Positions 41,374 to 49,532 of a stretch of 64,000 nucleotides of DNA are shown piece by piece (position 1 is the first letter of the stretch; the number at the start of each line of letters is the position of its first letter). The notes under the pieces were generated by a model. That model was not told the DNA's origin and searched no databases. It saw only the letters and a list, made by a program, of their open reading frames with translations. Position numbers and translations under genes: made by a program. Where the stretch lies: the NCBI RefSeq assembly GCF_024198235.1, contig NZ_JAKCFB010000025.1, positions 1-64,000 on the forward strand, in the 5' to 3' direction. This DNA is from Myxococcus dinghuensis. Lineage in GTDB: Bacteria > Myxococcota > Myxococcia > Myxococcales > Myxococcaceae.

Positions 41374-42416
41374 CTCGAGAACGCCCGGCTGAAGGCTTCC
41401 TTGAGCGCGCCGCCTCGCGCCAGGCCCTGCTCCACCAGCGCGGGGGTCCACGGCTGCGCGCGCTGGAGCAGCGTCTCCACGCCGGGCTCGTCGCGGGGCC
41501 CCGCGAGCCGGGGGTCCACCGCGTGCATGTCGCCCTTCTCGACGATGAGGCGCTGGCCCTCGGGGGACAGCAGCACGTCCACCACCGCCTTCGCCGCGAC
41601 GGGGTTGGGGGTCGACTTGAAGAGGGCCACCGGTCCGGGGATGGTGACGGCGCCGTCCGTGGGCCAGACGACCTGGAGATGGCTGCCCTTCGCGCGCGCG
41701 GTGAGCGCGTTCTCCAGGAGCAGCACCCCCGCGTCCGCCTCGCCGCTCTCCACCTTCTGGAGCACCGCCGCGTTGCCCCCCGCCACGATGGCGCCCCGCT
41801 CGCGCAGGCCGGTGAAGTAGGCGTCGCCGTAGCGCGCCTGGCAGAACACCGCCCAGGTGAAGGCCGTGCCCGAGGTGAGCGGGTCCCCGATGGCCACCCG
41901 CCCCTTCCAGCTCCCATCCACCAGCGCCGCGAAGGACGTGGGCGGCGGCGGCGAGTCCTCGCGGTGCACGAGCACCATGGTCGACACGCGGATGGCCGCG
42001 TAGCGCGCGTCCAGGTCCAGCAGCGAGCGTGGCACGCGCAGCACGTGTGGTGACGCGTAGGGCAGGAAGTCCCCCGCGCGGGCGAGCCGCTCGATGAAGA
42101 ACGGGTCGGACGCGGCGAGGAGGTCCGCGCGCACGGCGCCCGCGGCGCGCTCCGCGTCCAGGCGGCTGGCCACCTTCTCGCTCCCCGCCTGATACCAGCG
42201 CACCGTCACGCCCGGCAGCCGCTGCTTCAGCAACGGCTCCAGCGCGTCCAGCACGTGCTGGTACATGGACGTGTAGACCCAGACCTCGCCGGATGGCGTG
42301 CCCTCGTGCGTGGCGACCACGTCCGAGGACGGCGCCGCGGACTCGATGCGGCACGAGGCGAGCACGACGAGCGCGAGGGCGAGGCCGGCACCCCGGACCA
42401 GGGCAGGGAAGGGCAT
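41370..42416 (-). CDS. fbpA: Solute-binding lipoprotein of the iron-type ABC importer
   Basis: A 348-residue lipoprotein (signal LVRGAGLALALVVLASC, lipobox VLASC) from the ATG at 42416; an in-frame ATG at 42437 is possible. The mature chain is a class I periplasmic binding protein: VWVYTSMYQHVLDALEPLLK, GVTVRWYQAGSEKVASRL, ADLLAASDPFFIERLARAG, VAIGDPLTSGTAFTW, then DVLLSPEGQRLIVEKGDMHA. This run matches the FbpA/FutA/IdiA family of Fe(III)-binding proteins and related 2-aminoethylphosphonate binders. Whether the tyrosine iron ligands are conserved cannot be judged without alignment. It is the first gene of a three-gene operon whose reading frames overlap. Confidence 0.85.
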   Translation of the reverse strand: MPFPALVRGAGLALALVVLASCRIESAAPSSDVVATHEGTPSGEVWVYTSMYQHVLDALEPLLKQRLPGVTVRWYQAGSEKVASRLDAERAAGAVRADLLAASDPFFIERLARAGDFLPYASPHVLRVPRSLLDLDARYAAIRVSTMVLVHREDSPPPPTSFAALVDGSWKGRVAIGDPLTSGTAFTWAVFCQARYGDAYFTGLRERGAIVAGGNAAVLQKVESGEADAGVLLLENALTARAKGSHLQVVWPTDGAVTIPGPVALFKSTPNPVAAKAVVDVLLSPEGQRLIVEKGDMHAVDPRLAGPRDEPGVETLLQRAQPWTPALVEQGLARGGALKEAFSRAFSR

Positions 42417-42476
42417 GCGCCCCGGATTATGCGGCATGCGCGGGGAAAGTCTCCGTCCACGCACGCGGGCGGCGGC

Positions 42477-42875
42477 TCAGAACGGCGCGTAGCAGTCGTG
42501 GTTGCGCTGCGACACGATGCGCCCGTCCCGGAACGTGAGGAACATCCCGATGGCCGCGCGCATCGTCGCCCCGGCCGGCAGCGTCCGGACCGGGAGGGCC
42601 AGCGTGCCCGTCCACTCCACCTCCAGCGCCACGTCGTCCCCCTGGGCGAGGCTGCCGCGGACCTCGTAGCGCTGGGCGGCGAGCAGCGCCTTGCCCCGCT
42701 CCGAGTCCACCAGCATCTGCGCCAGCCCCCGCGTCTGTCCCTCCCGGTACAGCGCGTTGGGGTGCTCGCGCTGCACCACGTCCGGATGGAAGAAGGGCGC
42801 CAGCTCCGCGCCCGTCCTCCCCGCCTCCAGGGCCTGGAGGTAGCGCAGCGCCGTCTCGAGGTTCATCGTGGACAT
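42477..42875 (-). CDS. NTF2-like (SnoaL/ketosteroid isomerase fold) protein
   Basis: A 132-residue protein from the ATG at 42875, after GGGAG. It shows the SnoaL/NTF2 cone-fold pattern: ETALRYLQALEAGRTGAELAPFF, HPDVVQREHPNALY, then VEWTGTLALPV, MFLTFRDGRIVSQRNHDCY. Family members act as isomerases, hydrolases or small-molecule binders, often on polyketides or steroids; the active residues cannot be assigned. It is divergent from a MarR regulator with a strong inverted repeat between them, so it is probably repressed by that regulator and induced by its ligand. Confidence 0.8.
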   Translation of the reverse strand: MSTMNLETALRYLQALEAGRTGAELAPFFHPDVVQREHPNALYREGQTRGLAQMLVDSERGKALLAAQRYEVRGSLAQGDDVALEVEWTGTLALPVRTLPAGATMRAAIGMFLTFRDGRIVSQRNHDCYAPF

Positions 42876-42893
42876 GCGGTGTCTCCCGGTCGA

Positions 42894-42929
42894 ATCCACA
42901 ACCCATGTTGCACAACCAGGGTTGTGGAT
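42894..42929. promoter_or_regulatory. MarR-type operator between divergent genes
   Basis: Perfect 11-nt arms ATCCACAACCC (42894-42904) and GGGTTGTGGAT (42919-42929). The spacer adds another dyad, GTTG-CA-CAAC, and a second CACAACC half-site, so three half-sites occur within 36 bp. It lies between the NTF2-like gene start (42875) and the MarR start (42944) and overlaps both promoter regions: a classic autoregulatory, two-way operator. Confidence 0.75.
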
Positions 42930-42943
42930 GCAAGACAGGGGGA

Positions 42944-43438
42944 ATGGCGCGTCGGGTGGAAGACGGGGCGGTGCGGCTGGAGTCCCTGGACCTGGGGCAC
43001 CTGGCCCTGTTCGTCGGACAGCGGCTGAACGAGCAGGTCCTGGAGGCGCTGCACGCCGCGGGCTTCGCGGGGCTGCGGCAGTCCCACGGGTACGTGTTCC
43101 AGCACCTCCTGGAGGGCCCGCGCTCCATCAGCGAGCTGGCGGGGCTCCTGGAGGTGACGCAGCAGGCGGCGTCGAAGAGCGTCGCGGAGCTGGAGGCGCT
43201 GGGCTACGTGGAGAAGACGGAGTCCGGGGACGCGCGCGTGCGGCACGTGGCGCTGTCCCCGCGGGGCCGCGCGTGCGTGGAGAAGTCCCGCGCGCTGCGG
43301 ACCGCGCTCCACAAGCGCTTCGAGCGCCAGCACGGGGCCCAGGCGGTGGAGTCCACCCGGCGGCTGCTGGCGCGGGTGCTGACGTCGCTCGGCGGGGCGG
43401 AGGCGGTGACGCGCCGGCGCGTGCGCGCGCCCCGCTGA
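42944..43438 (+). CDS. MarR-family transcriptional regulator
   Basis: A 164-residue regulator. The ATG at 42944 has a GGGGG site just upstream; an in-frame ATG at 42905 lies inside the operator. The winged helix-turn-helix reads SISELAGLLEVTQQAASKSVAELEALGYVEK and then SGDARVRHVALSPRGRA (the wing). The helical dimer regions are LGHLALFVGQRLNEQVLEAL and the C-terminal LLARVLTSLGG. MarR proteins repress their own operon and a divergent gene and release DNA upon ligand binding or oxidation; there is no obvious regulatory Cys pair here. The divergent target is the NTF2-like gene. A 13-bp-stem terminator follows. Confidence 0.92.
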   Translation: MARRVEDGAVRLESLDLGHLALFVGQRLNEQVLEALHAAGFAGLRQSHGYVFQHLLEGPRSISELAGLLEVTQQAASKSVAELEALGYVEKTESGDARVRHVALSPRGRACVEKSRALRTALHKRFERQHGAQAVESTRRLLARVLTSLGGAEAVTRRRVRAPR

Positions 43439-43460
43439 GGTCCACCCCGGAAAAGACGAC

Positions 43461-43493
43461 GCCCCCGTGTGCCGGTCGCTGGCACACGGGGGC
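43461..43493. terminator. Bidirectional terminator, 13-bp perfect stem
   Basis: GCCCCCGTGTGCC (43461-43473), a 7-nt loop and its perfect complement (43481-43493) lie between the convergent MarR (stop 43438) and cytochrome (stop 43521) genes. On the minus strand the stem is followed by gtcgtctttt, a usable T-tract, so it ends the cytochrome transcript and probably the MarR transcript too. Confidence 0.88.
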
Positions 43494-43520
43494 ATCTGGA
43501 AGACCTCTCGCCGGGCCGCC

Positions 43521-44816
43521 CTACTTGCAGGCGCGCGGCGGCATGGCGTCGATCCAATCGGAGATGAGCTGCGAGCCCTCGTCATGGCGCAGGGCGCGGC
43601 CAATCTCCGGCATCATCTTCCCCGACTCCTCGGTGTTCAGCCGGTACCAGAGGATGGACGTGGCGTGGTCGCCGGGGACGATGTCGAACTCGCCTCCCAC
43701 GCCGCTGCCGGCCGAGCCCGGGCGCTTGCACACGCCGTTGGAGAACTCGTCCGTCGTCTTGATGTCCAGGAACAACCGGCTGGTGATGCCCGGCTGCGCC
43801 TTCGGGTTGTGGCAATGCGCGCAGTTGATGTCCAGGTACGTGCGCGCCCGCTGGTCCAGGCTCGCCGCGCTCGAATCGAAGGCGTTCGGCGCGTGGGGAA
43901 TCAGGTCCGCCGCGGGCAGGCCCGTCAGCTTCCCCAGGTCCGCCAGGTGCTGGAGCTGGTTCTTCGCCTGCCCGCCGTAGGCGTGCTCCCGGTTGAGGTA
44001 CCGGGCCTTCACGCCGATGGGCAGCAGGTGCTGGTTCTCGTTCGCGTCCACCACGTGGTGGCACTTCTGGCACTGGTTCCGGCTGGGCACCAGGTAGTCG
44101 AACGTCTCCGTCTCACCCTGCGCGTTGATGACCTGGTAGTTCTTGAAGACCTTGCCACCGGCCACCTTGTCCGCGTCCGTCAGCGACTCGTTCCACAGGT
44201 AGGAGACGGCCTCCCAGCCCTCCTCCCGCCGCAGCAGCACGCGCGTCTCGATGGGGCGCACGTCCTTGTCCGGCTCCCGCAGGTCCGGGGGGAAGGAGAA
44301 CGTCTTGGTGATGTACGTGCCCACGGGCAGGTCCAGCACGTCGGTCTCCGCGTACGCCGCCGTCTTGCCCGCCGGAATCGCCAGCGTGCGCGACTTGAGC
44401 GCGTAGTCGGAGAACAACGGCGTGGTCAGCTCGTAGGGGAGGTTGCCCTCCACCGGCTGGAAGTTGCCCTCGGCGGGGCTGCCCGTGAACAGCTTCAGGT
44501 CCGACAGCTTGTTGGGCAGGGCGGTGGAAGCATCCGGCGTGCCGGAGTCAGGCCCCGTGCTCTCCCCGCCGTCCGGAACCTGCGGGCCACCGTCACCTGC
44601 GTCACCGGCATCTCCCGCGTCGCCGGCGTCACCCGCGTCGCCGGCATCGCCTCCGTCCGGGCGCCCCGCGTCCGGACCCGCGTCCGTCGCGGCGTCACCC
44701 GCGTCCGGCACGTTGGCCCCGGGCGGGTCCTCGTCGTCACCGGAACAGGCGGCCATCACCGCGGCGAGCACCACCGCGGCGAGGCCCAGGTGTTTCATGT
44801 ACGGCGTGCGCTTCAT
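43521..44816 (-). CDS. SO2930-type dihaem c-type cytochrome lipoprotein
   Basis: A 431-residue lipoprotein (ATG at 44816; GTG at 44822 is possible), with a signal ending in MAAC. A low-complexity Asp/Ala/Gly linker (about 30-75) is followed by a domain that starts KLSDLKLFTG and carries two haem sites, CQKCH (about 249-253) and CAHCH, plus HATSILWYRLNT. This fits the TIGR03806 family (SO2930/HNE_0200-like dihaem cytochromes). That family is known to occur in pairs with a parallel beta-helix protein, which is exactly the gene upstream here. It should act in electron transfer at the periplasm or surface. The pair's exact function is not established. Confidence 0.85.
   Translation of the reverse strand: MKRTPYMKHLGLAAVVLAAVMAACSGDDEDPPGANVPDAGDAATDAGPDAGRPDGGDAGDAGDAGDAGDAGDAGDGGPQVPDGGESTGPDSGTPDASTALPNKLSDLKLFTGSPAEGNFQPVEGNLPYELTTPLFSDYALKSRTLAIPAGKTAAYAETDVLDLPVGTYITKTFSFPPDLREPDKDVRPIETRVLLRREEGWEAVSYLWNESLTDADKVAGGKVFKNYQVINAQGETETFDYLVPSRNQCQKCHHVVDANENQHLLPIGVKARYLNREHAYGGQAKNQLQHLADLGKLTGLPAADLIPHAPNAFDSSAASLDQRARTYLDINCAHCHNPKAQPGITSRLFLDIKTTDEFSNGVCKRPGSAGSGVGGEFDIVPGDHATSILWYRLNTEESGKMMPEIGRALRHDEGSQLISDWIDAMPPRACK
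44590..44655 (-). repeat. 9-bp repeat encoding Asp-Ala-Gly linker
   Basis: About seven 9-bp units encode the GDAGDAG run of the dihaem cytochrome lipoprotein. This kind of flexible linker after a lipid anchor is common in myxobacterial surface proteins and prone to copy-number change. Confidence 0.8.
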
Positions 44817-44828
44817 CGACACGTCGCC

Positions 44829-46385
44829 TCAGGGCTGCGGCAGCGACAGCGCCGGGGTGAAGCCCGCGCAGTTGAACGGCGCCTCGCCCTGCTTGAAGCG
44901 GCGCGTCTCCCCGAAGGCCGCCGCCACGTTCTGCGGCCCCGCCTGGAGGTGGGTGGCCACGTTGGCCAGGTCGAAGTCCACCACCGCCGCCACGTTCGGC
45001 TCCGGGAGCGTGTTGCCGGTGAAGCACAGGTTCAGCTTGTTGTGCGACGTGGTCTCCGCGGCGGCGGGCGGCAGCGGGTCCATGCCGTCCCACAGCACGT
45101 GCTCCACGTGCTCGATTTCGGCGGCCACGCGGGCGTACTGGTAGACGCCGCCCACCAGCGCGCCCAGCGGGCGGCGCTGCGGGTCCGTGTTGCCGTTGTC
45201 CACCGCGATGCCGCTCTCACCCTGGAAGGTGTTGCCGTGGATGTACACGTCCGCCGAGGCGAAGTTGAAGAAGCCCGCGGACCACAGCGCCACGTCGTCC
45301 TCGATGGCCAGGCCGCTGAGCACCGCGATGTCCACCGTGTTGTTCTTGCCCCACGTGTTGCCCGTGAACTCCACGCGGCGCGACGCCAGGATGAACGTGC
45401 CCGTGCCCGCCGGCACCTGCGACACGGTGCTGCTGCTCGCCGTCACCGACGCGAAGTTCGGCCGGTTGTTGCCGGTGATGATGTTGTCGACGATGAGGAT
45501 GTCCGTGCCCTTGATGGGATTGCCCGGCAGGTCGAACACCACCAGGCCCGTGGTGTTGTCCGTCGCCGTGTTGCCCTCCACGTAGGCGTACTTCGTGTTC
45601 TCGATTTCGATGCCCGCCACGTTCTTCTTGGCGATGTTGCGCCGCACGATGGCGTAGCGCGTCTGGCCCACGTAGATGCCGGCGTCCGCGGCGTTGTACG
45701 CCTCCGAGTCCTCGATGACGACGTAGCGCGACTTCACCGGGTAGATGCCGTACTTGCCGTTGCTCTCGGTGTTCTCCAGCGCCCACTCCGTGCGGATGCG
45801 CTGGATGTAGACGTTGGCGGAGTTCTCCACGCGCAGCGCGTCCTTCTGCGCGTTCCACAGCGCCACGTCGCGCACCGTGAACAGCTTGCCCACCACGTCC
45901 AGGCCGTTGGTGTTGGCCGTGGCGTTGGAGAAGTCGAGCACCGTGCTGGCGCTGCCACCCGTGGCCTCGCCCTGCGCGCCGCGGCCCGCGCCGGAGATGG
46001 TGATGCCGTCCTGGCGGATGGTCACCGCGTTGTCGAAGTGGAACGTCCCCGCGCCCAGCTTGATGCTCGTGCAGGGGGCCAGGTCGTTGACCGCGTTCTG
46101 CAGGTCCTGCTCCTGGCCCGGGCTGAAGGTCAGCGTCGCCTGCGGCTTGCCCTCGCAGGAGAACTCCGTGACCCAGGTGCCTGCGTCGCTGCCGCCGTCC
46201 GGCTCCGGCTCACCGCCGTCCGGTCCCGCGTCGGAGCCACCGTCCGTCCCCGCGTCCGGGCGCGGACCGGCGTCCGGGATGTTGGGCGTCTCCTCGTCGT
46301 CGTCCGAGCACGCGGGGAGGGCCAAGAGTCCCACCAGGGTGATGAGCATGGCGCGTGACATGCGCGAAAGCGGCAGACGGTTCAT
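44829..46385 (-). CDS. Parallel beta-helix repeat lipoprotein, partner of the dihaem cytochrome
   Basis: A 518-residue lipoprotein. AGGAGG lies 7 nt upstream of the ATG at 46385, and the signal ends at LPAC. An Asp/Gly linker (about 30-70) leads to a right-handed parallel beta-helix: repeated turns such as GITISGAGRGAQ, DIAVLSGLAIEDDVALWS, ADVYIHGNTFQGESGIAVDN, and Asn ladders. This is the TIGR03805-type protein known to occur as a two-gene unit with TIGR03806-type cytochromes, as here (the next gene begins 12 bp beyond its stop). Beta-helix proteins often bind or cleave polysaccharide, but catalytic residues are not recognisable. The pair probably acts at the cell surface. Confidence 0.83.
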   Translation of the reverse strand: MNRLPLSRMSRAMLITLVGLLALPACSDDDEETPNIPDAGPRPDAGTDGGSDAGPDGGEPEPDGGSDAGTWVTEFSCEGKPQATLTFSPGQEQDLQNAVNDLAPCTSIKLGAGTFHFDNAVTIRQDGITISGAGRGAQGEATGGSASTVLDFSNATANTNGLDVVGKLFTVRDVALWNAQKDALRVENSANVYIQRIRTEWALENTESNGKYGIYPVKSRYVVIEDSEAYNAADAGIYVGQTRYAIVRRNIAKKNVAGIEIENTKYAYVEGNTATDNTTGLVVFDLPGNPIKGTDILIVDNIITGNNRPNFASVTASSSTVSQVPAGTGTFILASRRVEFTGNTWGKNNTVDIAVLSGLAIEDDVALWSAGFFNFASADVYIHGNTFQGESGIAVDNGNTDPQRRPLGALVGGVYQYARVAAEIEHVEHVLWDGMDPLPPAAAETTSHNKLNLCFTGNTLPEPNVAAVVDFDLANVATHLQAGPQNVAAAFGETRRFKQGEAPFNCAGFTPALSLPQP

Positions 46386-46600
46386 CAGGGTGCCTCCTGC
46401 GAAAGGGCGGCGCCTCTTCGGCTCACGGACGAGGACGGGTGGCTTCGAGACGCTGCGACGGATGCGCGAATCCTCGTTCCCGGACGCCCCGACCTCAAGC
46501 GTATGGTGAGGAATTCGCCACGCCCACGCGCCGTGACGCGCTGCGGTGTGCTGTCTCACGGAAGAAAATACACGCACCCTCCCGTCAGGAGTCCGTCGAC

Positions 46601-47521
46601 GTGCTGCCCTACTTCCCCTTCGAGCAGGACTCCTATGCGATGGCACTCGGAGTGCGCGCGCTGCGTCCCGGTGAAACACTCATCGAGGTCGATGTGCCGC
46701 ATTACCTGGACGAGCTGGCGCAGAAGGACGCGCTCCTGCGCGAGGACCCCCGCGCGCGCTTCCAGGCGCTGCCCGGCTCCGAACCGCTCCAGTGGGAGGT
46801 GGCGCGCGCGCTGCTGCGCCGCATGGCCGCGGAGTCCCCCGCGCACTTCTCCCTGGAGGAGGACGGCGCGCGCTGGTGCTTCGGCAACCGGTTGACTGGT
46901 GTACGTGGGGTGCTGACGCCAGGCGACGCGGACAGCCTGCCCCTGGCGCCGCTGGATTGGGTGGGGCGACAGGTGCAGGAGGACCTGCTGGTCCTGGATG
47001 GCACACGTGAGGGGTTTCCACTGGTCGCGGGCCAGCTGTGCTTCCCCTCCGGCTGGTGCCTGGACGACAAGATGGGGCGGCCGCTGCTCGCCGTCCACGC
47101 GCCCGTGCCCCGCTTCGCGGAACAGGTGGGGGCCTCCACGCTGAAGCTGTTGGACGGCCTCAAGCCGGGGCGCCCCGTCACCCGCTGCAACTGGGCCATC
47201 ACCGTCACCCCGCGGCTGTGCATGGAGCCCCGCTACCGCGCCGAGTGGCGCCACCTCTTCGAGGGCATCACCCCCGACGACGCCGGAGCGCGCTGCCTCC
47301 TGCGCCTGGAGCGCCAGACGCTCAGCCGCTTCCCGGAGACGGGCGCCGTCCTGTTCACCATCCACACCTATGTCGCCCCCGTCGCGGGGGAGGTCCCCAC
47401 CCCCGGACACCGCCAGCGCCTCGCCCGCGTGCTGCGCACCGTCCCGGAGGACATGAGCGACTACAAACGCCTGGGGCCGCTGCGTGAACCCCTCCTCGCC
47501 TGGCTGGAGCGGGAGGGGTAG
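46601..47521 (+). CDS. DUF3445 (haem-dependent oxidative N-demethylase-like) protein
   Basis: A 306-residue cytoplasmic protein from GTG at 46601, with AGGAG 9 nt upstream. The frame is open for another 82 codons upstream, but those overlap the divergent promoter region and look non-coding. The family opening LPYFPFEQDSYAMALGVRAL, then VGRQVQEDLLVLD, LVAGQLCFPSGWCLDDKMG, PVTRCNWAITVTP and LRLERQTLSRFPETGAVLFTIHTY match the DUF3445/HODM alpha-subunit-like family. Characterised relatives are haem enzymes that demethylate dimethylamine. It is divergent from the beta-helix/cytochrome pair (215 bp between starts) and followed by an FKBP lipoprotein. Confidence 0.83.
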   Translation: MLPYFPFEQDSYAMALGVRALRPGETLIEVDVPHYLDELAQKDALLREDPRARFQALPGSEPLQWEVARALLRRMAAESPAHFSLEEDGARWCFGNRLTGVRGVLTPGDADSLPLAPLDWVGRQVQEDLLVLDGTREGFPLVAGQLCFPSGWCLDDKMGRPLLAVHAPVPRFAEQVGASTLKLLDGLKPGRPVTRCNWAITVTPRLCMEPRYRAEWRHLFEGITPDDAGARCLLRLERQTLSRFPETGAVLFTIHTYVAPVAGEVPTPGHRQRLARVLRTVPEDMSDYKRLGPLREPLLAWLEREG

Positions 47522-47682
47522 AGAAATCTCCTACCTCACTGGAAGTCCAATGCCAGTCAGCGCCAGGTGTGGCGCGGCCCGAGAGGCTGGCCGGCGATTT
47601 CTGTAGTAAGTCGCCCACCGGTACCGACTGTCAGGCGGCGGGAGCGGTAGGCCGCCGCCGCAAGCCAAGGAAGGTCAAACAC

Positions 47683-48459
47683 ATGCGGAAGCTTTGTCTG
47701 ATTGCGATGCTGGCGCTGGCGGGATGCCAGCCCCAGGGGCAGAAGGAAGGCGCGGGCACGAGCACCACGGCGACGACGTCCGCCGCCGCCGCGAATCCCC
47801 AGACCGAGGACCAGAAGACGCTGTACGCGCTCGGCCTGTCCATCGGCAAGAGCGTGAGCGTGTTCGACATGACGCCGGAGGAGCTCGAGTACGTGAAGGC
47901 GGGCCTCACCGCGCAGGTCAAGGGCGAGAAGCCCGCGGTGGAGCTGGAGACGTACGGGCCGAAGCTGCAGGAGCTGGCGCGCACGCGCAGCACCCGCCGC
48001 GCGGAGGCGGAGAAGGAGAAGTCCAAGAAGTTCCTCGAGGAGGCCGCCAAGGAGCCCGGCGCGGTGAAGACCGAGTCCGGCCTGGTCTACAAGGACATCA
48101 CCCCCGGTACCGGTGACTCCCCCAAGGCCACGGACATCGTGAAGGTTCACTACAAGGGCACGCTGCCCAACGGCACGGAGTTCGACAGCTCCTACAAGCG
48201 CGGCGAGCCCACGCAGTTCCCGCTCCAGGGCGTCATCAAGTGCTGGACCGAGGGCGTCCAGAAGATGAAGGTCGGCGGCAAGGCCAAGCTGGTGTGCCCG
48301 TCCGACATCGCCTACGGCGACCGTGGCGCGCCCCCGAACATCCCGGGTGGCTCGGCGCTGGTGTTCGAGGTGGAGCTGCTGGAGATCGTCAAGCCGCCCG
48401 AGGCTCCTCCCGCGGCGACGCCTCCCGCGGCGCAGCCCTCCGCGGCGCAGAAGAAGTAG
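47683..48459 (+). CDS. FKBP-type peptidyl-prolyl isomerase lipoprotein
   Basis: A 258-residue lipoprotein: MRKLCLIAMLALAGC, lipobox LAGC, and AAGGAAGG before the ATG at 47683. A Mip/FkpA-like N-terminal dimerisation segment (about 45-130: KTLYALGLSIGKSVSVFDMT, then helical KKFLEEAAKEPGAVKT) precedes a complete FKBP domain (about 132-235). The latter has VHYKGTLPNGTEFDSSYKRG, VIKCWTEGVQKMKVGGKAK and GSALVFEVELLEIV. It catalyses cis-trans proline isomerisation and chaperones envelope proteins in the periplasm. The tail is Pro/Ala-rich. The gene has its own intrinsic terminator, so it is probably a single transcript. Confidence 0.92.
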   Translation: MRKLCLIAMLALAGCQPQGQKEGAGTSTTATTSAAAANPQTEDQKTLYALGLSIGKSVSVFDMTPEELEYVKAGLTAQVKGEKPAVELETYGPKLQELARTRSTRRAEAEKEKSKKFLEEAAKEPGAVKTESGLVYKDITPGTGDSPKATDIVKVHYKGTLPNGTEFDSSYKRGEPTQFPLQGVIKCWTEGVQKMKVGGKAKLVCPSDIAYGDRGAPPNIPGGSALVFEVELLEIVKPPEAPPAATPPAAQPSAAQKK

Positions 48460-48494
48460 TCGCTCCTCCCGGCTCCTGGATGGAGCGGGGCACC

Positions 48495-48537
48495 CGAGGG
48501 CTGGCGAGGGGAATCCCCTCCCAGCCCTCGTCGTTTT
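48495..48537 (+). terminator. Rho-independent terminator of the FKBP gene
   Basis: A 10-bp outer stem (CGAGGGCTGG at 48495-48504 with 48521-48530), a bulged C, a 6-bp inner stem and a 3-nt loop, followed by TCGTTTTT (T5 at 48533-48537). It lies 36 bp after the stop at 48459. Confidence 0.88.
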
Positions 48538-48562
48538 TCACGGCGTCCGGAAGGCAAGGTCC

Positions 48563-49393
48563 ATGCACCGTCACCTGCTGCTCGTGGGGCTGTTGTTGCT
48601 CGTGGGAGGCTGCACCCGGGGCCGGCCCCGCGAGGTGTCTCGCGCGCCGTCCGTCACGGGCGCCGTCTCCGAGGACGAGTTCAAGGCGCTGCACACCCTC
48701 AACCCCCAGGCCCCGCCGCCCGCGCGAGGCGAGGAGGTGGAGGTCGCCGGGACGAAGGCCTACCTGAGCCTGCCGGAGGACGCGAGGGCGCCCCTGCCCG
48801 CGGTCATCGTCATCCACGAGTGGTGGGGCCTCAACGCGCACATCCGCCACTGGGCGGACCGGCTCGCGGCCAACGGCTACGCGGCCCTGGCGGTGGACCT
48901 GTACGGCGGCAAGGTGGCCACCACGCGGGACGAGGCGCTCGCGCTGCTGAAGCGCGTGGACCCGGAGCGCGCCACCCAGGTGCTGAAGGCCGCGAACGCC
49001 TTCCTGCGGGAGGACGCGCGCGTGAAGGCGCCGCGCACCGCGAGCCTGGGGTGGTGCTTCGGCGGGGGCTGGTCGCTGCGCGCCGGCATGGCGATTCCGG
49101 AGCTGGACGCGGTGGTCATGTACTACGGCAACCCGGTGACGGACCCGGAGGCGCTGGCGTCCATCCGCGCGCCGGTGCTCGCCATCTTCGGCACGCGCGA
49201 CGCGTCGATTCCGCCGGAGACGGTGCGCGCGTTCCGCCAGGCGCTCGACGACGCGGGCGTGCGCCACCGCATCGTCGAGCTGGACGCGGAGCACGCCTTC
49301 GCCAACCCCTCCGGCGAGCGCTACGACGCGGGCGCGGCGGCCATGGCCTGGGCGGAGACGGCGCTGTTCCTGGAGCACCACCTGCGGCGCTGA
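48563..49393 (+). CDS. Dienelactone hydrolase-family lipoprotein
   Basis: A 276-residue lipoprotein (LLLVGLLLLVGGC, lipobox VGGC) with an alpha/beta-hydrolase domain of dienelactone-hydrolase type. Visible features are VIVIHEWWGLNAHIRHWAD, the nucleophile Cys in GWCFGGGWSL, VLAIFGTRDASIP (Asp) and DAEHAFANP (His). DLH enzymes use Cys rather than Ser and open lactones or esters; being lipid-anchored, this one works in the periplasm or at the surface. It follows the FKBP terminator and precedes a second exported alpha/beta hydrolase by 140 bp, so the two may be expressed together. Start at the ATG 48563 with AAGG/AAGGT sites nearby. Confidence 0.88.
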   Translation: MHRHLLLVGLLLLVGGCTRGRPREVSRAPSVTGAVSEDEFKALHTLNPQAPPPARGEEVEVAGTKAYLSLPEDARAPLPAVIVIHEWWGLNAHIRHWADRLAANGYAALAVDLYGGKVATTRDEALALLKRVDPERATQVLKAANAFLREDARVKAPRTASLGWCFGGGWSLRAGMAIPELDAVVMYYGNPVTDPEALASIRAPVLAIFGTRDASIPPETVRAFRQALDDAGVRHRIVELDAEHAFANPSGERYDAGAAAMAWAETALFLEHHLRR

Positions 49394-49532
49394 GCGGGGG
49401 CTTGCGCCGGGAAGTGTCGTCGACCCACGCTCGGGATGTCTCGCGGTCCACACCGGCCCGCGCCCGTGGGCGACGGCATTGCCCTCGGGGCCGGGGTCGG
49501 CTTGAAGAGACAGCACATCTTCGGGAGGTCTG

